The notes under the pieces are model-generated. The model did not search any database. It was given only the letters and a program-made list of their open reading frames with translations, and had not been told where the DNA came from. From Chryseobacterium sp. CH25 (GTDB taxonomy: Bacteria; Bacteroidota; Bacteroidia; Flavobacteriales; Weeksellaceae): a DNA stretch of 64,000 bases. Position 1 is the first letter of the stretch, and every line of letters begins with the position of its first letter. The translations under genes and the position numbers were made by a program. Location of the stretch: NCBI RefSeq assembly GCF_004119455.1, contig NZ_NRQT01000010.1, positions 1 to 64,000 on the forward strand, given 5' to 3'. This document shows positions 9,286-18,216 of this stretch, in pieces.

Positions 9286-9536
9286 GATTTAATGATAGAA
9301 TAAATTTACAATAAAAAGTTTTACGGAACTATTTTTGATGCCCAGACTTTGTCTACTGTTACTAAAAAACAGATGTAACAGAAAACTTTTGTAATATTAC
9401 ACTTTCAAATGGAAAAGTAAATCTTACATCTATTTTTTCAAACGGTAAATGAGCGTACGAAGTTTGATAGAAATTAATCATCGGAGAAGTGCTCATTCTA
9501 AATAATTATAGTAAATAATACAACAAACAATACATT

Positions 9537-9935
9537 ATGGACAAAGAAATTTCTCACTTCTGGCTGGGGTATTTTAAGAATGAAGAAGAATTTTATGCTT
9601 TTGTAGAAGAGGATGAAAATTATTATCTGGAAGAAGAAAATGACAATCAGTATGTTTCAAAATTTGCAGAGTCTCAGGACATCAAATGGTTTGATGATGA
9701 CTTTATAGAATATGGTTTTGAAGATGAAAGATTAGGGCTGGTTGAAAAATTCTCGGAATATTCTTATGCAGACGAATGGCTTCCTATTCTTGAACAAAAG
9801 CTTAATGAACTGAGCCTGGATACTCCGGTAAACGCTATTGTTTTTGCCAGCAGATTTGTAATTCCTAATCCTGTTTCTGTGGATGGAGAGGAAAACAAGC
9901 TGTATTATATTGGTGAGATTGAGTTTGACGTTTAA
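9537..9935 (+). CDS. Imm22-like immunity protein (stand-alone)
   Basis: This is a small, very acidic protein (132 residues) with no signal peptide. The opening HFWLGYFKNEEEFYAFVEE and the later IKWFDDDFIEYGFED match the pattern I recall for immunity protein family Imm22 (W-x-G-x-F near the start, then acidic D-D-D-F). Such proteins neutralise polymorphic toxins by direct binding. No toxin gene lies beside it, so it may be an orphan guarding against foreign effectors, possibly including those of the neighbouring T6SS-type island. The family assignment is from memory and moderate. Confidence 0.55.
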   Translation: MDKEISHFWLGYFKNEEEFYAFVEEDENYYLEEENDNQYVSKFAESQDIKWFDDDFIEYGFEDERLGLVEKFSEYSYADEWLPILEQKLNELSLDTPVNAIVFASRFVIPNPVSVDGEENKLYYIGEIEFDV

Positions 9936-9956
9936 ATAGCATCATAAAAATTTAAA

Positions 9957-9995
9957 AAACCTGGCTGTATATTTCTATTATGGCCAGGTTTCTTA
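9957..9995 (+). terminator. Rho-independent terminator
   Basis: AAACCTGGC and GCCAGGTTT form a 9-bp stem (9957-9965 / 9983-9991) after the Imm22-like gene, followed by a T-rich stretch. Confidence 0.8.
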
Positions 9996-10103
9996 TTTAA
10001 AATAAAAACTTTTTCTCGAATTAATACATCATAGCCATTGCAAAAAAGGTGATTGACAGGGAATTGTTTTTCTAATTAAAAAGCAATACCTTTCCGCTCG
10101 TTC

Positions 10104-10850
10104 ATGAATATATATTCCTCCTTAAAAATAGGTGATTACCATACTAATCATTGTGAAGATCATCTTATTATCAAAAAAATAAATTCCAATAAAACAATAT
10201 GTGCTGTAATGGATGGTTGCTCTACTGCTATGGAAAGTCATTTTGCTTCTACATTAGTGAGTAAAATCTTGCGTAAAATTATCATCGAAACAGGTTATAA
10301 AGAATGGTATAAAAAAGATGTTCAATATAGCCTTGATGAGCAGCTTAAAGCAATTATAAAAGGATTGTTTAACGAAATAACATTCCTAAAAAAACATCTG
10401 ATGCTGGATGAGAAAGAGCTACTAACCACCCTTATTATCTTACTTTATGATGCTTATGAAAACAAAGGAGTTATTTTATCTCTTGGTGACGGGGTTATTT
10501 GTATCAATGGAAGAATTACAGAGTTTGACAGGGATAATAAACCAGACTATTTCGCTTATCACCTTAATGCAAATTTTGAAGATTGGTATCTTTCTCAAAC
10601 TCAAAAGATATTTTTTGAACATTTAGATGATATTTCAATTGCCACTGATGGAATTCTCAGTTTTGCCAAAGTGAAGAAAACTGGTTCTGAAAGTATAAAC
10701 TGCGTTGAATACCTGATGACAGCTCCTCAAAATGATACTTCTGAAGAAATGCTCAGCAAAAAAATAAAAATACTTGAGCATCAATATGGAATGAAGCCAA
10801 CAGATGATTTAGCGATTATCAGACTTATTAAAAATAATCTTCACCATTAA
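10104..10850 (+). CDS. PP2C-like (PPM) serine/threonine phosphatase
   Basis: This 248-residue protein has the PPM metal-site motifs in order: CEDHLII (ED), AVMDGCS (replacing DGxGG), LSLGDGV (GD), ISIATDGI (DG) and KPTDDLAIIRL (DD near the C-terminus). The second motif is a reduced form, DGCS, as in bacterial short PP2C proteins. No signal peptide or membrane segment is seen, so it should be cytosolic. No partner kinase or VWA protein adjoins it. PP2C enzymes often reverse Thr phosphorylation that switches on secretion systems, but the link to the T6SS-type island 3 kb away is only a guess. Confidence 0.8.
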   Translation: MNIYSSLKIGDYHTNHCEDHLIIKKINSNKTICAVMDGCSTAMESHFASTLVSKILRKIIIETGYKEWYKKDVQYSLDEQLKAIIKGLFNEITFLKKHLMLDEKELLTTLIILLYDAYENKGVILSLGDGVICINGRITEFDRDNKPDYFAYHLNANFEDWYLSQTQKIFFEHLDDISIATDGILSFAKVKKTGSESINCVEYLMTAPQNDTSEEMLSKKIKILEHQYGMKPTDDLAIIRLIKNNLHH

Positions 10851-10856
10851 AAAATA

Positions 10857-10884
10857 AAAACTTCCGCCCGTAAGCGGAAGTTTT
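10857..10884. terminator. Bidirectional rho-independent terminator
   Basis: AAAACTTCCGC and GCGGAAGTTTT form an 11-bp perfect stem between the convergent PP2C-like and polA genes. Confidence 0.9.
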
Positions 10885-10911
10885 GTTTATTATTCAAGTA
10901 AGTTTAATCTA

Positions 10912-13766
10912 TTAATGGGCTTCCAGCCAGTTATCTCCTACTCCGATTTCCACCAATAACGGAACCTGCGTTTTCAGGGCATTTTCCATTTCAGTTTTAA
11001 TGAGTTTTGAAGCAGCATCAATTTCATCTGCCGGAGCTTCAAATACCAATTCGTCATGTACCTGAAGTAACATTTTTGTTTTTAACTGCTGTTCTTCCAG
11101 TTCACGGTCTATTTTAATCATAGCGATTTTCACGATATCAGCTGCACTTCCCTGTACCGGAGCATTTACCGCGTTTCTTTCTGCGTGACCTCTTACTACG
11201 AAATTATTGGAATTAATATCTTTTAAGTGGCGCTTTCTTCCCAGAATGGTTTCAACATATCCCATCTGGCGGGCTTTGTTCACCTGTTCTGCCATATATT
11301 CCTTCAGTTTCGGATAGGTTTCAAAATAGGCTTCAATCATCTGTTTAGCTTCTGAACGGGATAATCCGGTTTGTTCAGCTAAAGCAAAAGCCCCTTGTCC
11401 ATAAATTATTCCGAAGTTTACCGTTTTAGCCTGACTTCTCTGGGTTTTTGAAACCTCAGCCAAAGGAACTTTAAAGAGTTTTGCCGCAGTGGATGCGTGA
11501 ATATCTTCACCGTCCTGGAATGCTTTAATCATATTGTCTTCTCCTGAAATTTCAGCGATCAGACGAAGTTCAATCTGTGAATAATCGGCAGAAATAATCT
11601 TCTTTCCTTCTCCGGAAACAAAGGCTCCACGAATCTGCTGTCCTCTCAATGTTCTGATCGGAATATTCTGCAGGTTCGGGTTCACACTTGCCAGACGTCC
11701 TGTAGCCGCTGTAGTTTGAGAGAAATTGGTGTGTACTCTGTTATCTAATTTATCAATCTGTGATGGCAATGCATCTACATAGGTTGATTTTAATTTCTGA
11801 TAGGTTCTATATTCCAGAATATGTTTGATGATCTCGTGCTTTGAAGCCAGCTTTTGAAGGACGTCTTCCGAGGTAGCATACTGTCCTGTCTTGGTCTTTT
11901 TGGCTTTCGGATCAAGCTGCATTTTTTCAAACAGAATTTCCCCTAACTGTTTAGGTGAATTCATATTGAATTCTTCTTCTGAAAGTTCAAAAATTGTTTT
12001 TTCTAAGTCTCTCAGGTCATTTTCAAGATCAACGCTTTCCTGTGCCAGCCATTTTTCATCTAAAGAAATTCCGGTAAGTTCCATTTTCGCCAGAACTTCC
12101 ATCAGCGGCATTTCAATATTGAAAAAAGCTCTTCCAGATTCTCCTTTTTCAGCTGTGGAGCAAAGAGTTCATACAACTGGAACGTTACGTCTGCATCTTC
12201 CGCAGCATAATCGGTCTGGGTTCTAAGGTCTGCATCCCTGAATGTTCCCTGTTTTTTCCCTTTCTTTCCAATAATGGTTTCAATGGAAACGGGTTTATAA
12301 TTCAGGTATACCTCAGAAAGATAGTCCATTCCGTGTCTTCCGTCAGGATTCAGCAGGTAATGGGCAATCATGGTATCGAACATCGCTCCTTTTACGGTGA
12401 TGTCGTATTGCTTTAATATTTTATAATCGAATTTTAGATTGTGAGCGATTTTCAGCAGATCTTCTTTCTCAAAAAACGGTCTGAAGATCTCAAGCGTTTG
12501 CAATACTTCTTCTCTGTTTTCAGATAAAGGGATATAATAGGCTAATCCTTTTTTATAGGAGAAACTCATCCCTACCAACTCTGCTTCCAGCTCATTCAAA
12601 GAAGTGGTTTCTGTATCAAAACAAACTGCACTCTGCTTCAGTAGATTGTCTACCAGTTTTTTCTGAGCTTTTGGATTGTCTATGAACTGATACAAATGAT
12701 CGTTATGTTCAATGGATGATTTTGTAGAAGTTGCCTGATCCAGCTCTTCAAAATTGGCAAAAAGATCAAGCTGCATGGCCTGTCCTTTTACTTCTGTTCC
12801 TGCCGGAGCGGCCTGTTTCACTTCCACTTCACTTACTACGGCAGTTTCTGTAGCTGCCGGAGCAAATGCTCTGTAAAGGTTTTCGTATAATCTTCTGAAT
12901 TCAATTTCTTCAAAGACTTCTTTTACTTTTTCAAAATCCGGGGTTTCAAGATCATATTGTTCCTGATGAAACTCAACAGGAGCATCACAAATAATAGTCG
13001 CTAGTTTTTTTGATAGAATTCCGCGTTCTGCAGAGGCTTCTACTTTTTCTTTCAGCTTTCCTTTCAGCTTATCGGTATTCGCCAATAGGTTTTCGATGCT
13101 TCCGAATTCTTTAAGGAATTTCATAGCAGTTTTCTCTCCTACTCCTTCCAATCCCGGGATATTATCTACAGCATCTCCCATCATAGCCAGATAATCAATA
13201 ACCTGTTTAGGATCTTCAATCTCATATTTGGCTTTCACTTCATCTACCCCCAGAATTTCTATATCTCCGCCTTTTAATCCCGGTTTATATATCTTGATTT
13301 TATCTGTAACCAGCTGTGCAAAATCTTTATCCGGTGTTACCATGAACGTGGTATAACCTTCTTTTTCTGCTTTGCAGGCAATGGTACCAATCACATCATC
13401 TGCTTCATACCCTTCAACCCCAAGTATCGGAATATGCATTCCTTCCAGAATCCTGTGAATGTATGGAACAGCAATTTTAATGGCTTCAGGAGTTTCACTT
13501 CTGTTAGCTTTATAGTCTGCGAAATCATCGGTTCTTACGCTTGCTCTTCCTACATCAAAAACAACAGCCAAATGCGTTGGTTTTTCTCTTCGGATCAATT
13601 CGATCAAAGAGTTGGTAAAGCCAAAAATGGCAGAAGTGTCTAACCCTGTACTGGTTAGTCTCGGATTTCTGATCAGTGCGTAATATCCTCTGAAAATCAT
13701 CGCATAAGCATCGATGAGAAACAGCCTTTTATCTTGTGTTGCGTCCATATTATCTATAATGAACAA
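10912..13766 (-). pseudogene. polA: DNA polymerase I, split by a single-base frameshift
   Basis: All parts of Pol I are present in two overlapping ORFs. ORF 1 (13766-12102) has the 5'-3' exonuclease/FEN domain and a 3'-5' exonuclease domain with CFDTETTSL, so proofreading residues are kept. ORF 2 (12111-10912) has polymerase motifs A (DYSQIELRL), B (TVNFGIIYGQG) and C (QVHDELVFE). The frame breaks at the A6 run 12122-12127. One extra A would give EELFFNIEMPLMEV and a normal product of 951 residues. PolA is needed for Okazaki maturation and repair, and all active-site motifs are intact, so a homopolymer base-calling error is more likely than a true pseudogene. Confidence 0.9.
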
Positions 13767-13800
13767 ATATAAGAAAATAGGAAGATAAGTTGCTAGTTTT

Positions 13801-13856
13801 GGGGATGGGATTCGGGGTGCGGGTTACGAGATGTGGGTTACGGGGTGCGAGGTGTG
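13801..13856 (+). repeat. G-rich tract with G-quadruplex motif
   Basis: GGGG-AT-GGG-ATTC-GGGG-TGC-GGG fits the G3+N1-7 quadruplex pattern, followed by repeats of GGGTTACG and GGGGTGCGAGG. It lies 35 bp upstream of the polA start, on the strand opposite to the gene. Next to it (13858-13872) is AAATTCACTATTGGC, a scrap of the 92-bp palindromic repeat family. Confidence 0.5.
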
Positions 13857-13945
13857 GAAATTCACTATTGGCTTGTGGTGTAATAATGACTTTTCCCTTT
13901 TAGATACTGGTTTTACAGGGATTATGTATCGTTTTCAGTAGTTTG

Positions 13946-13984
13946 ATAAAAAACAGAACAGTACACTCTGTGAGCATACTGTTC
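13946..13984 (-). terminator. Terminator downstream of hcp copy 1
   Basis: GAACAGTA (13956-13963) pairs with TACTGTTC (13977-13984). On the minus strand the stem is followed by TGTTTTTTATC. Confidence 0.7.
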
Positions 13985-14015
13985 CATTAGTTTTTTTAAG
14001 TTTTGTTGTGCCGGA

Positions 14016-14429
14016 TTATTTACCAGCAGATGGCCAAAGACCTGCGTACTGAGAAGTACCGTAGTCGATAGTTTCAGCACTAATTACGAAGCTGATCAGC
14101 ATACTGTTGCTGTCAATTGCATCGAAGTCTACTTCGTGTTGGATAACGTATCCGTTTTCCCATTTCAAAGTGATTAGAGTTCCTTCTTCGTGAGATTTGT
14201 TGAAAACAATTTCTCCTACTGTTGGCTTATATTTTCCGTTCAATAAGCTTTCAAGGATGTCTGATTTTTCAGTAGCTTCTACTGTAACTTTAATTAATGC
14301 GTTAGAAGGGTCTGATGCTACACGTCCTGATACGTCTGTTGATCTTGATACACTGTAGTTCAGTTTTAATAATTTCTGACCTTCTCCGTTGTTGAATTTT
14401 AAGATTCCTCTTGAGTTTCTTTCTGCCAT
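14016..14429 (-). CDS. tssD: Hcp/TssD tube protein, copy 1
   Basis: This is the inner-tube protein of the Bacteroidota-type T6SS (TssD family, 137 residues, no signal peptide). It is acid-for-acid identical to copy 2 (21670-22083) and close to copy 3 (35027-35434). Hexameric rings stack inside the sheath and can carry small effectors. The gene stands alone between its own promoter/operator region and a terminator, as expected for a highly expressed structural protein. Downstream of copy 1 the island ends and polA begins, so this hcp marks the island edge. Confidence 0.93.
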   Translation of the reverse strand: MAERNSRGILKFNNGEGQKLLKLNYSVSRSTDVSGRVASDPSNALIKVTVEATEKSDILESLLNGKYKPTVGEIVFNKSHEEGTLITLKWENGYVIQHEVDFDAIDSNSMLISFVISAETIDYGTSQYAGLWPSAGK

Positions 14430-14479
14430 GATTGTAAATTTTAATCGTTAATAATATTTGTGATTCAATAATTATAGGA

Positions 14480-14487
14480 CAAAGATA
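14480..14487 (-). promoter_or_regulatory. hcp1 promoter -7 element
   Basis: TATCTTTG on the minus strand matches TAnnTTTG, about 50 bp upstream of the start codon. The other two hcp genes have TATATTTG at the same relative place. Confidence 0.7.
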
Positions 14488-14536
14488 AAGGCCCTCAAGT
14501 TGAAAAAAAAGCTTTTGAATGGAAATCTGAAAAATT

Positions 14537-14570
14537 GTAGTAGTTCTACGATTTTATGTAGTAATTCTAC
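14537..14570 (-). promoter_or_regulatory. hcp1 tandem palindromic operator
   Basis: GTAGTAGTTCTAC (14537-14549) and GTAGTAATTCTAC (14558-14570) are two GTAG-N5-CTAC palindromes with 21-bp repeat distance (two helical turns). They lie 108-141 bp upstream of the hcp ATG and about 50 bp upstream of the -7 element. The same pair occurs at both other hcp genes. The position suits a transcription activator. Confidence 0.75.
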
Positions 14571-14723
14571 GACAATGGAGTTAAAACATCCCACAACATA
14601 CTATTAATAAATATTTTAACTATAATTTAAAAACAATAATAAAATATTAATTATTACACACTAAAGAGAAATATTATATTACAAAACTCTCTTCATGACC
14701 TTTTAAAAATCATCAAAACCTTA

Positions 14724-15314
14724 TCATTTATTTACTGGATTTATTAATTTGTCATGATTCATATGGTCAATATTATTTTGCACTTGATGTCCATTGGAAT
14801 ACCAATATATGTTCTGAAATTTATTTTTCCTCTTCATTGGTGAGAATTGCAATTCTTTTTGAGCTTTTTTCAGAAACCTTCTCAATTCGGTTCCTTTGTC
14901 TTCATCATATCGACTTCTGTACTCTACATCATGCAGATCAATATTCTGTTTATTTTTCAGACAAATTTTGAAATATATTTTTGAATTCCGTAATTGTGGG
15001 CTTTTTGTTTCATAATCATATGAATAGAATCCAATAATATCAGTCTTAAGGTATTTTACATATCTGTTATTATTCTTTTTCAGATAAAGATAATGGTCAT
15101 CAAACCAGATGGTCATTTTTACAGAAATCGCCTTCAGGATTAAATAGCAGCTTCCGAAATACAACAGGGTAAAAATCGTCATCAGAGAAACACTGAAATC
15201 AAATAAAAAATAATACAGGGTTCCATATAAAGCCATTGTTGGAATGATAACCAATAATGTCCAGCCTGCATGAAATGGCAGAACATTTTTTAATATGAAT
15301 TCTCTTCTTCCCAT
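14724..15314 (-). CDS. Membrane protein of unknown function in the VgrG1 island
   Basis: I do not recognise this 196-residue protein. Two hydrophobic helices (~residues 17-65) are followed by a basic, soluble C-terminal domain (~residues 75-196) whose beta-rich pattern recalls membrane-anchored PH-like domains. It lies 9 bp downstream of another small membrane protein gene at the distal end of the vgrG1-LysM-PAAR-like gene string. Membrane proteins of this size at such a place are often immunity proteins against membrane- or periplasm-acting effectors. That is inference from position only. Confidence 0.6.
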   Translation of the reverse strand: MGRREFILKNVLPFHAGWTLLVIIPTMALYGTLYYFLFDFSVSLMTIFTLLYFGSCYLILKAISVKMTIWFDDHYLYLKKNNNRYVKYLKTDIIGFYSYDYETKSPQLRNSKIYFKICLKNKQNIDLHDVEYRSRYDEDKGTELRRFLKKAQKELQFSPMKRKNKFQNIYWYSNGHQVQNNIDHMNHDKLINPVNK

Positions 15315-15323
15315 TCCTATATG

Positions 15324-15770
15324 TTAAGCTCCAAAACATACTCCATAATACACAAGAAATCCGCCCATCAGAAAAAATAGTTTGAATCCTGCTTTTATTT
15401 TGCCTGCATTATGGATTACAAATTTTACAGGGTTCTTATCCAAATTCTGTACGTTATGTGTCTGATGAAATCTAATGAGTATGTTATCTAAAATCACTTC
15501 TGTAAATAACAAAACAAAGAAACTGTAGAAGAACAGGGAAATAATTCCCAGACCAATACTAAAAAGCTGTTTTTCGTAGACCAAAATTCCGCGATCAACT
15601 TTAGCAGCATATAATAAAAAACAAATGGAAGCAACAATAAGAAATAGAAAACCGGCAATAATTCCCAATCCCGTAATACGTAAAGCTTTGTTTTTAGGAT
15701 ACAGTACCGGCAACCTGAAAAGCAGCCACCCAAATGAAACCATAAACGCAATGTACAATATAACTTTCAT
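15324..15770 (-). CDS. Small integral membrane protein, unknown function
   Basis: This 148-residue protein has four predicted hydrophobic helices (about residues 3-20, 33-55, 72-95, 128-146) and no recognised domain. It is 9 bp upstream of the 196-residue membrane protein gene, so the two are likely co-transcribed. It is a candidate immunity or accessory protein for the PAAR-like cargo encoded upstream. Confidence 0.55.
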   Translation of the reverse strand: MKVILYIAFMVSFGWLLFRLPVLYPKNKALRITGLGIIAGFLFLIVASICFLLYAAKVDRGILVYEKQLFSIGLGIISLFFYSFFVLLFTEVILDNILIRFHQTHNVQNLDKNPVKFVIHNAGKIKAGFKLFFLMGGFLVYYGVCFGA

Positions 15771-15797
15771 GTTATTAGCTAATTCTTTTATCTATGA

Positions 15798-15887
15798 TCA
15801 ATGTAATATAAAAAAGCCTGTCATTAAAAGGGTCATTATTACACCTGCAATTCCCAGAATAAATAAAATGGCCTGCAACGGTTTCAT
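15798..15887 (-). CDS. Possible 29-residue single-helix membrane peptide
   Basis: This short ORF starts MKPLQAILFILGIAGVIM and is almost entirely hydrophobic. It sits just upstream of the 148-residue membrane protein gene in the same direction. The clean ATG, the helix-like composition and the operon position support it. The short length makes it uncertain, and start and stop may be off by one base. Confidence 0.35.
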   Translation of the reverse strand: MKPLQAILFILGIAGVIMTLLMTGFFILH

Positions 15888-15947
15888 TTTGTTGATGATT
15901 GATTGAATAGATTATTGTAATTCTTCTTGCTGTTTAGGATAATGAAT

Positions 15948-16121
15948 TTATTTTTTTTGATATTGCTCCAGGGAATCCAGGATTTTTAAATTCCTTTCAC
16001 TGTATGGGTTACCCATTTTGCGTACTTCTTTCCTTAAGAGTCTGTCTTTTAGATCATTTTTCTCATCAAAATAAGCAATTCCTAATAAGTTGACAATTTT
16101 TGTTTGATCATCAGTACTCTA
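15948..16121 (-). pseudogene. C-terminal gene remnant
   Basis: An open frame without a start codon encodes a polar, protein-like sequence that begins DDQTKIVNLLGIAYFDEKN and ends LDSLEQYQKK. An in-frame stop lies just upstream. It looks like the tail of a decayed gene between the PAAR-like gene and the small membrane genes. The 300 bp of 15888-16187 hold nothing else that I can see. Confidence 0.3.
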
Positions 16122-16187
16122 TCCCCATCTCTCTAAATATTATATTTATGTCCTGAGAAATTGTTACAATAAGTTTAATAAATAACC

Positions 16188-17531
16188 TTAATCTACAGGA
16201 GTGCCGGCAACTAAACTACTTCCGTTAGGTTCCGCCGCTAAATCAGCAGCCATACCTTGTGCTATATCGACCCTTGCTGCTTCGGAAAACATAGTCCCAA
16301 TAAATGGAATAAGAAATAATATTCCTTGTTTATAGCTGGAATTTACATTGTTCAAACTGGATTTTGTATTTTCTGTCATTAAATTCTTTCCATCATCTAC
16401 CATACTTGGATTCATACGTCCACTATTATAATGGGTAGAGGCATTTTTCCATTCAGGATATTTACCACTGTTCAGTTCAGCTAATAATTGTTGAGCTAAG
16501 GGATTAGCTCTTAATTGCTGACGATTAAGACCATCTAAATTTTCAAGTTGTTGTAGTAATGCTTTATTGCTATTATGAATTCGTGTTGTTGTAATTACAG
16601 TTGTAATTTTCCCCATAACACTCTTCTTTTTATATGAAGAGATTTTATACCAAGGCCCTTCCTTTTTCACTTCAATAATATCACCAAAATCCTGTACAAG
16701 ATCATCAGGCTTTGAAGGTTTACCCCACAAAGTATTTCCGTCTATATCCTGTTCTTCAATTTTACCTGTTTTATTATCTGTAACATTCTCTTTATGGTTA
16801 TTCATTTGGTCGTATGTCGTATTATCTTTCACATCTCCCAAATTTTCATTTATTCCTCTTATCATTCCTCTAAATCCAAAATTAAGAATACTAAAAGCTC
16901 CATATCCCGCAATAAATCTGCCACCAGCTAGCCAAACTCTGCCACCAATAGAAGCGGCCCCCCAACCAGAAAAAGAAGCAGGTAAATAATATCCAGCTCC
17001 AGCAGAAGCAACAATATTTATTCCTAATTCAAATCCGTTTTTAATAGCTATAGAGCTTGCGGCATCTTCTGCTGCTGCCTTATCAAAAAAAGGTGTCAGA
17101 ATTCCACTATTACCACACTTTAATATTGATGATCTTGTAATAGCTGAAGATCCATTAATTTTAACACTATTATGAGCTAAAAACCAATTACCACCCTTTA
17201 AGGGATCAGTACATTTATGAGTAACAATTGCTATGGTAACACCAATAGCAACAACTGCAATTGCACCCGCAATCACCCAACCAATTGGCCCAGTAGCAAA
17301 CAAAACAAGCCCAGCTCCAAATGCTAATAAAGAGCCTATCATATTGGCAGGAGATTTACACTTAAATTCTTCCATTAGGTTCTTATCATCAACTGTTAAA
17401 ACCGGCTGGTCTGCATTCTGATAAAAAACACTTGGCTTTTCCCTGCTGTAAGAGAATTTCTGTGGAGAAGGACTTAATTGATAAGTACAAACTGCATAAA
17501 CTTTATCTTGTGGAATAAACGAAACTGACAT
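16188..17531 (-). CDS. PAAR-like tip protein / candidate T6SS effector
   Basis: This 447-residue protein begins with a PAAR-like (DUF4280-type) region: KCKSPANMIGS near residue 57, two glycine-rich hydrophobic helices (~residues 65-105), then HKCTDPLKGGNWFLAHNSVKI and a conserved-looking Cys in ILKCGNSG (~residue 138). Further small-residue-rich helices (~residues 165-225) precede a soluble polar C-terminal domain (~230-447) that I do not recognise. PAAR-like proteins cap the VgrG spike and often carry a toxin at the C-terminus, and the internal helices could insert into a target membrane. It lies downstream of vgrG1, the LysM gene and a membrane protein gene in one direction. A toxic activity is inferred, not visible. 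Confidence 0.6.
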   Translation of the reverse strand: MSVSFIPQDKVYAVCTYQLSPSPQKFSYSREKPSVFYQNADQPVLTVDDKNLMEEFKCKSPANMIGSLLAFGAGLVLFATGPIGWVIAGAIAVVAIGVTIAIVTHKCTDPLKGGNWFLAHNSVKINGSSAITRSSILKCGNSGILTPFFDKAAAEDAASSIAIKNGFELGINIVASAGAGYYLPASFSGWGAASIGGRVWLAGGRFIAGYGAFSILNFGFRGMIRGINENLGDVKDNTTYDQMNNHKENVTDNKTGKIEEQDIDGNTLWGKPSKPDDLVQDFGDIIEVKKEGPWYKISSYKKKSVMGKITTVITTTRIHNSNKALLQQLENLDGLNRQQLRANPLAQQLLAELNSGKYPEWKNASTHYNSGRMNPSMVDDGKNLMTENTKSSLNNVNSSYKQGILFLIPFIGTMFSEAARVDIAQGMAADLAAEPNGSSLVAGTPVD

Positions 17532-17578
17532 AACATAGAAATTAAAATTAAACTAATAAATAAGCTTACCAATCGTCT

Positions 17579-18103
17579 CTATACATACAAAACTAAAACA
17601 ATACTTATAATAACATAAGCAAAGCAAATTACAATTGGAAATGCTTTTACATAAAAATCTTTACTTGAAGCTTTTTTTAAAAACTGTCCAAAAAAAACTT
17701 CAATATTAGGCTTCATATTCATATCTGGTGACAAAAAGTATCTTGTCCCTGATTGTGTAGTAACTCTTAACATAAAAGCCTTTCTTGAGTTATAATTATA
17801 AATATTATAAGTTGTATTATCTGGTAAATGAACTTCATTTCCTTTATCATCTTTCAAATAAAAATTATTCTCAGATTTTATAAAAGAAATTTTTTGCATG
17901 GTACTTTTCATTACAATAATTAAAAAACCAAAAACTATACTTAGTACAGCAATGATTAACTGTGTTTGATTCACAGTATATTTAATATCTAAAGTTTTAA
18001 TTAATAATATTGCTATAGGAAATAAAATAAATATTGTGATTAATGTTGCCCAAAAAGTATATTTACTATTAAAGGTTGATAATGTTACTTCATTTTTACT
18101 CAT
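17579..18103 (-). CDS. Membrane protein of unknown function between LysM and PAAR-like genes
   Basis: This 174-residue protein has two N-terminal hydrophobic helices (~17-36 and ~47-65), a central soluble region (~70-145) and one C-terminal helix (~152-173). No family was recognised. Its place between the LysM gene and the PAAR-like gene suggests an accessory or immunity protein for that cargo. The base composition is more AT-rich than the flanking hcp genes, as in the rest of this cargo block, hinting at separate origin. Confidence 0.55.
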   Translation of the reverse strand: MSKNEVTLSTFNSKYTFWATLITIFILFPIAILLIKTLDIKYTVNQTQLIIAVLSIVFGFLIIVMKSTMQKISFIKSENNFYLKDDKGNEVHLPDNTTYNIYNYNSRKAFMLRVTTQSGTRYFLSPDMNMKPNIEVFFGQFLKKASSKDFYVKAFPIVICFAYVIISIVLVLYV

Positions 18104-18216
18104 GCTTTTATATAAAATAAATTAATGTTTATATGGTGTTAAAAATTCTTTCTATATTTTAATATAGTTACTATTCTCTTTGCTATCCATAGTTTTCAAA
18201 GAAGATCTTAAATATA

